A stretch of DNA of 64,000 bases from Apiotrichum sp. Y4204. Lineage: Eukaryota > Basidiomycota > Tremellomycetes > Trichosporonales > Trichosporonaceae. The position numbers and the translations under genes were made by a program. The stretch spans positions 992,001 to 1,056,000 of the forward strand of contig JAMYHL010000003.1 of NCBI GenBank assembly GCA_025531455.1, read 5' to 3'. Below the pieces are notes generated by a model. The model worked only from the letters and a program-made list of their open reading frames with translations, made no database searches and was not told the DNA's origin. Below, piece after piece: positions 23,213 through 34,259 of the stretch (positions are counted from its first letter, which is position 1; the number at the start of each line of letters is the position of its first letter).

Positions 23213-24348
23213 TATGGTCTCCGGCGTGGACTCGGGTCAGTTTAGTCTATATCGGGCTATCCGGGGTTCACAATCGACGTCACTGCCACCGCCCACCATG
23301 ACTCACCACCACTCAAGCTCACCACGTTTGCTGATACGTTGAGCTGTTGAGACAGTGGAGACAGCCATGCAGCCACACTGATGACTTGTGCTGATTAGCT
23401 GACTGGCCCACTCGTGCTGATAAGCTGATAAGCATTCGGCGCCGGGACCCGGGCCGGGGCTTGCGGGGTGGGGGTAAGGTAGTGGTCTGGGACAAGAGCT
23501 CAAGAGCCTGCACCCCAGGACACAAGACAGTCTCAGTTCGGTCTCAGCGTCAGATGGGGGCGGGCATACTGGCAATCGAGTATGCATAATCGCCTGCACT
23601 GAATGCTATATCGGAATCCTTCCCACCTTGCCTTGTTATCTCACCCTGCCTCGCCATACTGCAGAGTGGTGAGATGCCGCAGGACCAAGAGTTGTCAGCG
23701 CGGACCATCTTCCGTGCCAAGACCGAGACCACATGTTGCATGTCGTGCAGCTGGGTCATGGTACCACGATATCACAGTAATGGTGTCTCACACGATCTAA
23801 TACTTGACGACTCACCATCCTCGTGCCCATCATCCAGAAATCCCAAGCATCGCCCTCGCTCCTGATTCTGGCCCTCTCTCTCTCTACCAGGCACATACCT
23901 GGCCCTTGCTCCCCCGGTCCCTGCCTTTTCTCCGGGGCATGCTAACAAATACCTCCGGCTCGGTACTCTTTTCCCTCTGCTCACCGTGTTTGGCAGCAAG
24001 TTTTCGAGTTCGCCCGCAACGTCGGCGACGGGGGGTGGTCCGCTCGGCGTCGGACTCGCCAATCTCAGTTCTCCAGCAACCCACCGCACGTCCCTGTTTC
24101 GCCATATTGGGGTCCAAATTAGAAAGAAAGAAAGAAAAAAAATCAACATGTCGCGCTCTCACTGCCTTGAGAGCTGTCTGGGATGCATCTCGCCTCTTGC
24201 GGGGTATCGGTCCGTTAGGAATGCCAAGAACGGAGAAAAAAAAGACAAGCAAAACCCGCCAGAGGATAAAAGGCCAACGCGATGCCTCGCAGACAGATAG
24301 CTACCTTACCCCCCCCCTAACCACTAATACCTACCTAATCCTCCCGCC
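23213..24348. promoter_or_regulatory. divergent promoter region between UreG and EFM5
   Basis: 1.1 kb between divergent start codons with no protein-like frame. A (GAAA)n tract lies at 24118-24142 and a C-rich run (TTACCCCCCCCTAACC) at 24305-24320, close to the EFM5 start. Duplicated TGCTGATAAGCTGA-like strings occur near 23390-23432. I recognise no specific operator. Confidence 0.45.
24118..24142. repeat. GAAA microsatellite
   Basis: A run of AGAAAGAAAGAAAGAAAAAAAA lies in the EFM5 5' flank. Poly(dA)-type tracts of this kind often exclude nucleosomes in fungal promoters; here that role is only inferred from position. Confidence 0.8.
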
Positions 24349-25343
24349 ATGAGTGAACTCCTCGACCTCGGGCTCTCGACCGAAGCGCTCTCGGCGCTGA
24401 CCGAGTTCTTTGCCGAGCAGAAGCTCGCGGACGACGCCTTTTCCGCCATCCAGGCCGGATACGCGGAGAAGAAGACGAAGAACAAGAAAAAGCCAAATAG
24501 GAAGGTTGCCACCGTTGCGTCTGGCATCGCGACGCCCATGTCCGCCTCCGCCAGTGAGGAGTCGACGACCGACGAGTCGGGCGCCGAGGAGACCGAGGAG
24601 ACCGCCGAAACAGACGCCGAGACCGACGCCGAGCCGGAACCCACAACCCAGCTCACGATGGCGTCGTTCAAGGAGGACTGGCAGCTCTCCCAGTTCTGGT
24701 ACGACGACCTCACCACGAAGACGATGGCCGACGAGCTCATTGCGCGCGCCGACGGCGGCCTCATCGCGTGCGTCAGTGCGCCGACCGTGTTCCTCTACCT
24801 GAAGGTGAGCTTGCTTTCGATTTTTTGATTTTTGACTTTCCGAGATTTTTGATGACTTTTGATGATTTTTGATTTTCCCACTTGTCGAATTCCCACTGAC
24901 AGTCTCAGAACCTCGACCTCCCGAACCCGCTGCTCCTTCTTGAGATTGACACGCGCTTCGGCATCTTCTCCGAGTTCAAACTCTTCGACTACAACCACCC
25001 TCTGGACGTTGAGGGGCTCGAGGCGGGGGGCTCTCTGCTCGGCTCGGCTGCGGCTGTCCTCCTCGACCCGCCGTTCCTCAACGACGACTGCCTGTCCAAA
25101 ACGGCCGAGACCGTGCGCGCGCTGAGCAACGACCGCACAAGCATCATGGTCAGCTCGGGGTGGACCGTGCGCAATGTGATCAAGCGCTCGCTCGGCGCAC
25201 ACATTGTCGAGTTCCGTCCGCGGCACAAGGGCGGCCTCGCGAATGCGTTCCGCTGCTACATCAACTATGAGAGCGCGGATCCCATGTTCGGCCACTCGAC
25301 GGACCCCGAGGACGGCGATAACGACTTTTTGGACCAGGTGTAG
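24349..25343 (+). CDS. EFM5: eEF1A lysine N-methyltransferase, Efm5/EEF1AKMT1 family
   Basis: Cytosolic seven-beta-strand methyltransferase that methylates a lysine of translation elongation factor eEF1A using SAM. Two exons (24349-24804, 24909-25343) give about 296 aa. The N-terminal third has an acidic Glu/Thr-rich insertion (about residues 60-105). The catalytic part contains the family string EDWQLSQFWYDDLT, then VSAPTVFLYLK, LLLEIDTRFGIFSEFKLFDYN and the substrate-binding motif VLLDPPFLNDDCL (DPPF). The ending RPRHKGGLANAFRCYINYES is also typical of Efm5. The single 104 bp intron is unusual because it is filled with repeated TTTTGAT strings. The acidic insertion makes the protein longer than the yeast one (about 250 aa). 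Confidence 0.93.
24818..24879. repeat. TTTTGAT repeats inside the EFM5 intron
   Basis: The intron between 24805 and 24908 contains six near-copies of TTTTGAT(T), interspersed with GACTTT. This is far more AT-rich than other introns of the window. It lies between the donor and a standard branch/acceptor region (CCACTGACAGTCTCAG). Confidence 0.8.
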
Positions 25344-26955
25344 GCTGGCCCCACACCGAAAATCAGACGCCGCACAGAGATTGATAGATTATATTGTACC
25401 GTAGAGATTTAGATTGTAGAGCGGATGTCTGTTAATATTCCACCACGAGCGCGCTGTGTGATACGGGCATCGAACTGACCACACCTTCTCACCCCTTCCC
25501 TTATAAACAGACTGAGGCCGCCGCCCTGAGAGACCACACAGTTATGTCACAGAGACTTGGGATGGTCTCCTGGCCGCCGGCCTACGCCAGTTGGCTAATA
25601 TCCGAGGGCTGTCCCCTGGTCTGGCCGTCTGCCCGCGTGCCGTGTGCAGCATGAACTGAGTGACGTGAGGCGTTCGAGCTGTGAAAATAATCGTATCGTC
25701 GAGTTGAGGTGAATCACGCCGGTCTGCGGGTCGCGAAGTATCCTTACGCCGGGGACGCGTTCCCCTCGGCATTGAGAAGTTCACGCGCCGCGAGCGAGTG
25801 CCGCGCGCCGCGACGTATCCCTTTCCCTGCCCTCCGTGACCGCGGAGAACAGATAACAATTCCAGAGAGTCAAATTGTGTTCGGCCAGAAGCTTACTTCT
25901 GCCCCGGGCCGAGATCCTCCCGAGAACCTCCCGTCTCCATCCCGTATTGACGAGCAACGCCGCGGCGCCGTCACGATACTCAAGTCTTAAGACTCCCCGG
26001 TCGTCCATGATATGCGCCGACATCCACCCAGTGGGTTGTCTGTCAAGCTTTGTGCCCCGTCCAGAACAGCTCCGAAGGAAGGTCAGCGGCGCGCGATCCC
26101 GAGGCGCGCCGCGCGGGGTCGGCCAGCGAAAGCAGTGGTCAACCATCGCCCGCGGCGTACAAGGTTGGGTGGCTGATTCGGACACCGTGAGATCACGGAG
26201 ATGTTCTCCCTCCCTGGCGGGGGTGGTAGCTCGCGAAAGGGACGGATAGCAACGTTGACCCGTCAATCTCCGGGTCGGAGGCGATTGACGTCGATGTGCG
26301 GATGCCGGAGAGCGCCAGAGATTGTTGTTGAGCATGTTGGAATTGGTGTGCAAGAACGACTTGCCCCGACCTCGTCAGTCCACATGTGGTCAGTTACTCG
26401 TAGAGCCGCTTCTCGCCGGGAGACAAAGTATAAACGTCCCGACGGCTTGCGGCCGTATACTCGGAAAGTGTGATCAAGATTTTTCTGATGAAGATAAACG
26501 ACGGACCAAACAGACGAACGATATCTTGTTGGCGGGTCGGATCGCAACACGAGATAGAGTTTTTTCGCTACAGCCTGCGGGGTTCACATATACACGACAG
26601 AGAGTCGTACTAGCCGTCTATATCCGGGTTGACCCGGTGAATGAGCGGCAGACTCCGGCCCCTTGTGCCCCCGCGTGCCCCGGCAACATCGGCCGTTGGG
26701 GGGCCGGGTTGGCCGGCTAGACCGGAGGGGGGGAAGTTGGCCGCGGGGTGCCGGACGCCGAAGCTGCCGAATGTCATGAGCACGAGATCGTCAAGAGGAT
26801 GAGAACGAGATGAGACATCCAACACAGGTTTGTCACTTTGTGGCTTGGGGGATAACTGTTGTAGCAGTCCACTTTCTCACCCATCACCAGCACTCGCAGA
26901 CTCGCAGATCGCAGACCCGCAGACTCGCCAGCTCGCATCCACCTCTCTGGCCCAC
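25344..26955. other. 1.6 kb gene-poor region with a possible solo LTR
   Basis: No frame here reads as a known protein. The longest, 190 codons on the minus strand at 25781-26353, is Arg-rich and unconvincing. The base pattern in about 25700-26750 differs from the surroundings, with many CpG-rich blocks and short palindromes such as CCGGGTTGACCCGG at 26625. A 227 bp TGTTG...CAACA interval at 26323-26549 could be an LTR. The right end should contain the promoter of the zinc-cluster gene. Confidence 0.45.
26323..26549. mobile_element. candidate solo LTR (unconfirmed)
   Basis: The interval starts TGTTGTTGAG and ends ATCGCAACA, giving the TGTTG/CAACA inverted termini common in LTR retrotransposons. 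It is flanked by AGAGAT (26317-26322) and CGAGAT (26550-26555), a 5-of-6 match that could be a decayed target-site duplication. A TATAAAC string lies inside at about 26429. No second copy exists in the window and no gag or pol coding remains. The ends could be coincidental. Confidence 0.25.
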
Positions 26956-29043
26956 ATGTCGAAAGCGCCCAAGACGCCGTTTACGCGCAACTCGATTGCG
27001 TGCGAGTACTGCCGCGCGCGGAGGAAAAAGTGCCAGCCACCGTTCCCGTGTCGCGCGTGCCGCGATGCGGGCATCCCGGACTGTAAAGTCCGTGAACTCG
27101 CGAGGCCGCAGAGGTGGGTGTCTGGATGGGGGGAGAGCCGGGGAGAGTTGGGAAGAGGGTGAGGCGGAGATGCGGCGATGTGGAGGAGGTGGTGGAGGAC
27201 GATGAGGCGGGGACGAGGATGGCGGTCATGATACCGCTGTTTCCCGACTGTTTCTCCTAGCTTTTACTGACTCTCCAGGAAGATCCAGCGGGCAGGGAGT
27301 GCCATCGCGGGCACGCAGAACGGGGACCGCGCAAGGACGATAGACACGATCGAGGAATACCTCGAGGACATTTACCTGCAGCAGACGGGCCACAAGATAT
27401 CGCTAGCACTAAACGAGACCCCGCTACACCCTCTCTGCGACCTCTCTCTCCCGCTCACCGCGCCCCTCCCGCCACTGCCGCATCCGCCAGACGCGTCAGT
27501 CTTTCAGGCAATCACAACGTTTCTTGACCATCTTCTCAAGTACGCAGGGTACATCTCCCGGTCGCGCATCGACGACCTCTTCCAGCGCTGGCTTGTTGCC
27601 CCGGACCGACTGCCTCCCGACCAGCGCGCGCTCATCCTCACAGCCATTGCGTCGGGGTACGTTCGCCTCCAGTCGCGCGGGCCGGCCGGCGAACTCCTCC
27701 ATGTGAATCCTGAGGAGCGCCGCGACGTGCTCTACTTTCGCCACGCGGTGCGCACTTTAGAAGAATGGGGCAGCGCGAGCTTTACCTCGCTCCGTAAGTG
27801 CATTCCAGCTCTACGGCTCCAGGCTTACACGCAGACGCACTCGCAGCTCTGTGGGCATATTCCATCATGACGTGCCCGTCGAGCACGATCTGCAAGCTCG
27901 CAAAGTGGCTCGTCGCGCAGGCGACCGAGCTCAACATCCACCAGGACGAGGCGCCCGTCGCGTATGGCCCTGCGGACCGTGCCGACCTGATGCTCATCAA
28001 GGTCCTGTATGCACACTAGTGAGTGACAAAACGAAGTTCTATACTGAGTGTAGTTGGGCAACCGCGCTCACGAGCCATCCGCCGGTTATTCGCCCCGAGG
28101 AACTGGAGCAGACGGTGGTGCGTGCGCGGCCCGTGCCAGGGCACGACGAGGACAGCATTGCGCTCGTGCCCCGCCGCTCGCTGTCCGAGCTGCTGCTCTT
28201 CAACACCAAGCTCCTTGTCACGCTGCACGACCCGCGGACGCCTGCGCTCACCATCGAATGGCTCAACGAGACGGAGGAACAGTGGGATATGTGGTGCTCG
28301 CGCTGGATTGCCGAGGGGCGCACGACAGGAAGTCGGCGGACGGATCCGTTCCTCAACATCCTCTGGGACTGGTGAGTGCGCTGTTATATGTTACATCCTA
28401 CTGACGACAGGGGACGCATCACACTGCGCACACCGACGCTGGGTGACCGCCGCCTAGCCGGTTCCTCCATTGCGATTCTCGCGCGGAGCGCAACCAAGAT
28501 CCTGAGCGCAGTGCACACCTTCTACTCGGGCAGCGCCGACGACGTCAACATGGTCTGGCAGCATCTCCGGTGTGTCGTGACGTGTGCGCACATCGTACTC
28601 TTGGCGTTCTGGCGGTACGAGCTGCGGGAGCGCGAGGCGGCCGACTCGCTGCGCCAGGCGCTCGACGTCCTTGCCGACATGCAGGTGCGGTGGGGCAACC
28701 AAGTGGCTGATGCCGTGGTGAACATCTACGCGCTGGCCGCGGGACTCGGTACGTCTGCAGCTCTTGGATTTCGCTGACGGCAGGCGTGCACATCAAGCGG
28801 CCGGACGAGGCGGCGTCGGTGCCGGCGTCCGAGCTCGAGATGCCGCCCGACTCACTTGCGGGTCTCACGAACTTTGACTTTTTGTATGAGGCGTTCAACC
28901 CCATGGACAGCATGCCCAGCACGATGCAGTGGACGCTCGACACGATTCTCTTTGCGCAGGACCCGTGAGTTGCTGGCGGGGCTGAGATTCTGACTGTCAG
29001 GCCATCGTCCGTGTCCGCTCCGGGCTCGACTGAACCGATCTAG
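26956..29043 (+). CDS. Zn2Cys6 (fungal zinc cluster) transcription factor
   Basis: Predicted nuclear DNA-binding regulator of unknown target genes. Seven exons (26956-27113, 27279-27793, 27823-28018, 28054-28371, 28411-28748, 28784-28964, 29001-29043) join in frame to about 582 aa. The N-terminus carries the six-cysteine cluster SIACEYCRARRKKC then CRACRDAGIPDC, followed by a basic linker RPQRKIQR. The rest matches the helical middle-homology region of fungal-specific factors only in general pattern (SIMTCPSSTICKLAKWLVAQ, ATELNIHQDEAP). The first in-frame stop after exon 6 is at 28966-28968, but it falls inside a good 36 bp intron (GTGAGT ... CTGACTGTCAG). Splicing it adds 14 residues and is my preferred end. 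The first intron (165 bp) is the longest. No neighbour suggests the regulated pathway. Confidence 0.88.
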
Positions 29044-30341
29044 GACACTTGAGATGGACCGTAGGCTGCCGAGCGTGTCTTGGACCTTGAGGGCCGTTGT
29101 CAGGATTGTAGCTCTATGTACAGTACATGTAGCACACGTGCTCGCGCACACAGCTGCGCGCTGCGTGGCTGTTGTTCTAGCGATCCTAGCGGAGCAGAGA
29201 ATGGCGGATAGTCCTGCGGTTCCAGCAATCAAGCACGCCGGTCGCCGAACAAGAGAACAGACCCGACTCGGCCGAACCCCACCACTGGAGTTCTCTCATG
29301 TTCCTCTCCATTCATTCCTCTCCATCCCTCCTTTTCTCTCTTGATCCCTCCTGTTTCTCTCCATTTAGGCCAGGCCACTTTTTTACCGTCAGGGGCCAAG
29401 AAGCAATGCCAAGAGAAATGGGATGTATCTGGATCAGGGCGGGGTGGGAGTAGTGGAGTGAAGAAACAAGTCAGCAGACACCAGAAGTTTAGAAGAGAAG
29501 GGATTCCAGGATACCAGGATCCCAGAGACCCGATCGACCCGACCTGTTTTACCCACCCACGCCTAGCGCCACACCCCGACTACCGCTGCCATAATCCTCC
29601 AGACAGCTGACTCGACAGTCGCGCTCTTGCTCTTCATGCTCGCGAGATCCACACACCAGAACTCCACCAGCGGGCCGGGTGGCGTCTTGCCATAGGTAGT
29701 ACGTTACACTGCACTAGAACACTACCCTTTGGCCACGGGTGACCATTGTCACGTAGCAAGCCAACGAGCTACGAGAACAATGCTTATACCCTCGAGCGTC
29801 GTGCGTCGAGCCACTGTGCTCGAGCCACTGTGTTGGGATATTGGATAACGCGAATAACGTCGGTGGCGTCTGGCTGCTGCCTTTCCGCACAGCTTGGGAA
29901 TGCCCATTATCGGGCCGCCAAGGACATCGCTGGATCGCTGGTCGAGCTGGAACAAAGCGAGGAGCGCGAGAAGCGCGGCAGAATAAAAGAGACGCAGATA
30001 GCGCGGATGCTGGCATGGCCAGCTGCCGAGCTGCCCATTACCCATAAAACAATCGTTTTTGTTTTTTCTCTGCGCTTGGACCCCCGCGTTCGCCGCTGAC
30101 ATGTGTTGCTTCTGTTGTCGTCAATTGGACTCCCACCAGTGCTCCCACAGTGGCCCAGTTCTTCCGCTCCTTTCAGCACATGACCATTCGAGAGTGGAGC
30201 CAAGGATCAAGGATCGCAAAGGGAGAGAGCAAAGCAGGGTGGCCAAGTGGCCAAGTGGGCACAAAGGATATGCACAGACAACCAGTCGGGAGGAGAGATA
30301 GCCAGCGCGTAAAGGCGCGAGAGAGCGCATGAACTACACGA

Positions 30342-30348
30342 TATATAA
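30342..30348 (+). promoter_or_regulatory. TATA box of the lectin gene
   Basis: TATATAA lies 67 bp upstream of the lectin ATG at 30415. It is followed by a pyrimidine-rich leader containing three CTCTCCACT units. Position and sequence fit a core promoter. Confidence 0.6.
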
Positions 30349-30370
30349 CCCAACCGCCTACCCCTCCTCT

Positions 30371-30397
30371 CTCTCCACTCTCTCCACTCTCTCCACT
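30371..30397. repeat. three tandem CTCTCCACT units
   Basis: Three perfect 9 bp units lie directly before the lectin start codon, within the probable 5' untranslated leader. Confidence 0.85.
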
Positions 30398-30414
30398 CAC
30401 CACCCACAGACACG

Positions 30415-31201
30415 ATGCATCTCCTCCCTCTCCTCCTCCTCGCCCTCCCGGCCCTCGCGGAACCCCGCCGCCCCTCCCCAACTCCGGTCCAGCCTCCCCC
30501 GCCTCCTCCCTCCTTCTTCCCCACCTCGGCGAACCGCCCCGTCGAGCCCTCGGGCTCGGCCGTCGGCTACGTCCCGCCCCAGCCGACCGGTCCTCTCCCC
30601 GTCCACTCGGGCCCGATCGAGTCGACCCCGCTCTGGATCCAGACGCCCGGCGGCTCGCCGCAGTACGACTGGTGTGTCGACGTGCGCGCCCACAAGCCCC
30701 GCCCGAACGCCGAGCTCACCATGTGAGGAGAAGAATAAAAAAGCAGGCTGACAGTAGCAACAAGTGTAATGGCCGCCCCGGGCAGCAGTGGTCGGTGGAC
30801 AACTCGAACAGCGGCCCGCTCAAGCTCGCTGGTATCGACCTCTGTCTCGACGCCGGCAAGAGTGAGTACTCAAGAACGGCAGTTAGAGCACAGAGCTGAC
30901 CCCGCAGAGCCGTGCACCGGCTCGCGCCCCCGCCTCCGCCGCTGCGACGGCTCGCTCAGCCAGACGTGGTACGACTCGAACTCGGGCGAGTTCATTCTCA
31001 ACGACGGGCGCACCGACGGCTGTGAGTTTTCTCTTTTTCCCCATTCCTCTAAAAGTCGCGCTCACGCCAGACCTCTGTCTCGACATTACGGGCGGCTCGC
31101 GCGCAGCCGGCACGCCGCTCCAGCTGTACCCGTGCAACTCGAACAACCCCAACCAGAACTTCTACCCCGGCTTCTGCTTCTACCACAGTTGCAGGGCGTG
31201 A
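30415..31201 (+). CDS. secreted ricin-B-type (beta-trefoil) lectin-like protein
   Basis: Predicted secreted carbohydrate-binding protein. Four exons (30415-30722, 30758-30861, 30908-31021, 31071-31201) join to about 218 aa. The start opens a clear signal peptide (MHLLPLLLLALPALA). A Pro-rich linker of about 60 residues follows, then one beta-trefoil domain. The three trefoil subdomains are seen as CVDV...KCNGRPGQQWSV, CLDAGK...RRCDGSLSQTWYD and CLDITG...LYPCNSNNPNQNFYP, with the QxW motif intact in two and altered to QNF in the third. No catalytic domain is attached, so this is a lectin module, not a toxin. The ending FCFYHSCRA adds extra cysteines. The substrate sugar cannot be read from sequence. 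Confidence 0.87.
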
Positions 31202-31940
31202 GCTGAAGCAGATCATGGACAATGAAAGGAAAGAGGACAATGACGCAAGGCGCAAAGCGAGTATATTGGACAATCGGACAATGGTCGTAGAATCGTAATC
31301 TCGTAGGAACAACGTAGGATCGTAGGAAATGCATCGTCTCGGTTCGTTACTCCGCGGGTTACTCTTTCTGCGTTCTAGAACACGGAGCGAAAAGCTTGCT
31401 CGCCTGCTTGCCTTTGTCCAGATCTCGATCTCGATCCTCATCCGCGCTGCAAGGCAGGAAGACCGGAAGATTGCCTACTCTACCGCTGCATCATGTGACT
31501 GCACACTCTCCGCGGCATTGACGAACAAGGTAGCGGAGACCGTGGAGCTGAGCGGGCAGACCCTTTCATCTCGCTGTTGCCGCGACGGGCGTCGCGCGCC
31601 TGAATCTGTGGGAAGCAGTATGCATGGTTGACTTGCGGAGAATGTAACGAGGCACAGAGAAATGAACGTAAGACCAACGTCCCGAAGAACATCACCATCT
31701 CCTGCCTCGCACGTTCTCGACATCGGCCTCGATCGCACGGCACGCCGAACCGAATTCCGACTGACGTCATGAGAGGATGCATCGTCAACAACTAAGAGCA
31801 CTATTCCTACAAAGCATAATAAAGTGGGGTTGTCGATATGATCTGGATGGCCTGGGTCTAGGTATAAAGCTTCAGGGATGTGTCTCCCATTGATAACAAC
31901 GTATTGTCCATAGGAAATCACAGGTTTCTCAACCTCACAC
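31202..31940. other. convergent 3' intergenic region
   Basis: 740 bp between the stop codons of the lectin (+) and the membrane glycoprotein (-). It has no protein-like frame and no recognisable RNA gene. It should carry both polyadenylation regions; an AT-rich CATAATAAAG lies near 31816. Confidence 0.45.
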
Positions 31941-34259
31941 CTAGCGGTACTCGGTGCGGTCGGTGCTCATGCTGTGGCTGTGGCGCATCGTTGCACCACC
32001 AGAGCTCATCGACGACACTGTCGAGGTACGGCGCGGATCGTGGGGGTTGTGAAGCTGGAGCGGGATGCCGCGCGGCGTCGCGTCGATGGGAACAGGGGTG
32101 TAGAGCACCTCGTCGTGCTCGTTATGCGCAGGCGCAAGCACATGCGCAGGGACGTCGCGCACGCCTTCGGTCGTGGCCGCGCTCACGCTCTTGCGCGCCA
32201 TGTTGCGCTGTGCCGGGGGCAACATACCCGCCGAACCCGTGAGACCAGCCGAGATATCGCTGGCGCCGCTCTCGGCGCTGTCGCGCCACCGCGGGTCGTA
32301 CTGCGGCGGAATCATGTGCACGTACCGGCCCCCGTCGGATGCCTGCACTATCGGAATGGAAACCGCGTCGTGGCGGCTATTCTGACGGCTCGTCGTCGGG
32401 CTGCTTCCCGTATCCGGGTCCGTGAGCGCAAACTCAGTGATGAGGTTTATGTTTCCGCTTGAGCTGCGGGACCTGGGGGTGAGTTGGGGGCTGCAGCGGC
32501 GTATTGGATTGCCAGTTTTCTTGGCACGGGACTCACTGGTGATCGCGCTCGCGCATTTTGGCATCTTGCACAGGAGTCGTCTCGCTCATCTGAAGGGGCG
32601 AGACGATAAACTGCCCAGTTGAGGTGTGGGGTTCCGCCGACTCGCCCTCGCCGTCACCCTCGTCGAGGATTCCTGGACCTGCGGGGCCGGGGCGCCGTAC
32701 GCGCCGCCTCACGCTCCAAACAAACAGCCCGACCGCGGCAAGGATTATCAGCAGGCCACTGACGCCGCCGATCTGACGTGAGGGAGTTGTCACGGCTCTA
32801 GGACTCACGACCGCGCCCGCAATTACACCGCTCCTGTTCGACGAGGTCGTGGTGGAACCGGGCGGCGTGCCCTGCGGCGGCTTTTGCAGGCTCGAGGTGC
32901 CTACGAGCCCCGACCAGTCCGGGTCGCTGGGGTCAGTGTCTGGGACTGCGACATGTCTTGAAATAGCGTTGTGTGGTGCACACACGCTGTGTCACTTGAA
33001 TTCCACTCACCGCTTGGAGGAATAAAAGGTGACCGTTTCAAGACCGAGGCCCGTGATTGATGTGTGGGCGCCCTCGCCGGCCGCCTGGATGAGACACTGG
33101 TATTTCTTGGTCGGGTCGAGAGTGACGAGGAAGAGTGTGCTGTTCGTGTGGTACCATGCGTTTGTGGCGAAGAACGTGTTCATTGCGAGCTCCTCGGACG
33201 CCGGCCAGCCCGGCGGGAGCGGGTCGATGAGGAAAGAGCCGAATCCGAACTCGGGGCCCATGAGCCCGCGCACTGCCATAAGAGTTGTGTTGGGAGCAAC
33301 ATTGAACAGCACGCTGTCCATGTTGTTGCCGCGGAGGTATGTGTGGTTCACGGGGGGATCTGGAGTAAGCTGGCGACGGAATGTCGGTACTCACTTCCAA
33401 TACTGTCCTTGATGTTCCAGAAGGTCGTGTTGCCGTACGCGCCGTTCCCGAGCTCCATCGACGGGTTGACGGCGCCATCCGAGACGAAAGGCATGGTGAA
33501 GTAAGGGACTTCTGCCCATGTGGAGCTGGAGTTAGCGTCCAGGACGTTACATGACATTGTACATTGGGTTGTCGTGGTGAGACATTCTTTAGACACACAA
33601 CATTAGTGAGACATTGGCCACTACCAGATGAGGACACGGCAGCCACAAAGAGATGACAGGGAATGGATTCCAAAACACTCCATCCCCCGCATCCCCATTG
33701 TCCTCTCCTTGTTCAATACTCACACTTCAGTCTGGAGACCCAGCTCCCAGGTAGCAGAAATGACCTGGAGGACGCCATTGACGGTGGTGAGCACGCCAAT
33801 GTGCGCACCCCACGGGAGGGAGAAGTTGGCCGTGTTGAGGTTGCCGCCAGTAGAGGCGGATGCGTTCTGGAGGCCGCTCGAGTCGATCTTGAACACGGGT
33901 GGGAGCGCGGCAGTAAACTTTGTCGCGTACACGCCGTCAAACGAAAGACCTGTCCCAATGAACGGGGTGAGGAGACCGACGACGCCTGTGCCGTTGCCGT
34001 TCAGTTTCTGGCTCTGCTCGGCGTTCGTGACATGGTATCCTTTGCCCTGTCCAACGGCGCCCGGGGTGTATTGTTGATTTGGAAACACCGTCTCCCAGCG
34101 ATACTCATCGGGTGTGGCGAGCTCCGAGTCTGGAGAAAACTGGAGATACGCGCACAGGCTCTCCTCGGTCCAGTTGTGCTTGAGGTTCGGGGTAAAGGTG
34201 ATGGGCTCGGCGGCTGTTATGTTCGGCTGCAGTATGGCCGCCCGCGCGAGGAGCGACAT
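31941..34259 (-). CDS. single-pass membrane glycoprotein with cytoplasmic tail, unknown function
   Basis: I recognise no family. The model has seven exons (34259-33724, 33677-33625, 33586-33395, 33359-33011, 32956-32809, 32772-32537, 32472-31941), whose phases close to give about 681 aa. The 53 nt second exon is the weakest; it is needed because no direct splice restores the frame. The large ectodomain has many Asn-X-Ser/Thr sites (for example NHTYLRGNN, APNTTLMAV, GNTTFWN). It is followed by a Ser/Thr linker and one membrane span (GVIAGAVIGGVSGLLIILAA), then a basic stop-transfer RRRVRRPG. The cytoplasmic tail of about 240 residues is polar and Ser/Thr-rich. A classical signal peptide is not obvious at the chosen start, so a 5' exon may be missing. 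Introns include the 34-60 bp type. Confidence 0.72.

Larger units (their letters stand above)
29044..30414. other. intergenic region upstream of the lectin gene
   Basis: 1.4 kb without a convincing frame. It contains a palindrome-like TGTACAGTACATGTA near 29117, matching the one near 2548. Simple tandem strings also occur, including GTGGCCAAGTGGCCAAGTGGGCAC at about 30239 and three CTCTCCACT units at 30371-30397. The last 80 bp hold the TATA box and leader of the lectin gene. Confidence 0.5.

Noticed and set aside
25781..26353. 190-codon minus-strand frame as a transposon remnant
   Set aside because: No reverse transcriptase, integrase, gag zinc knuckle or transposase motif is visible, and the composition is Arg-rich and irregular.
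29110..29132. TGTACAGTACATGTA palindrome as a specific operator
   Set aside because: Similar strings occur near 2548 and 47733, but the motif is short and low in complexity and is not placed consistently relative to genes.
30415..31201. ricin-like toxin
   Set aside because: Only the lectin beta-trefoil is present; there is no ribosome-inactivating chain or other catalytic domain.
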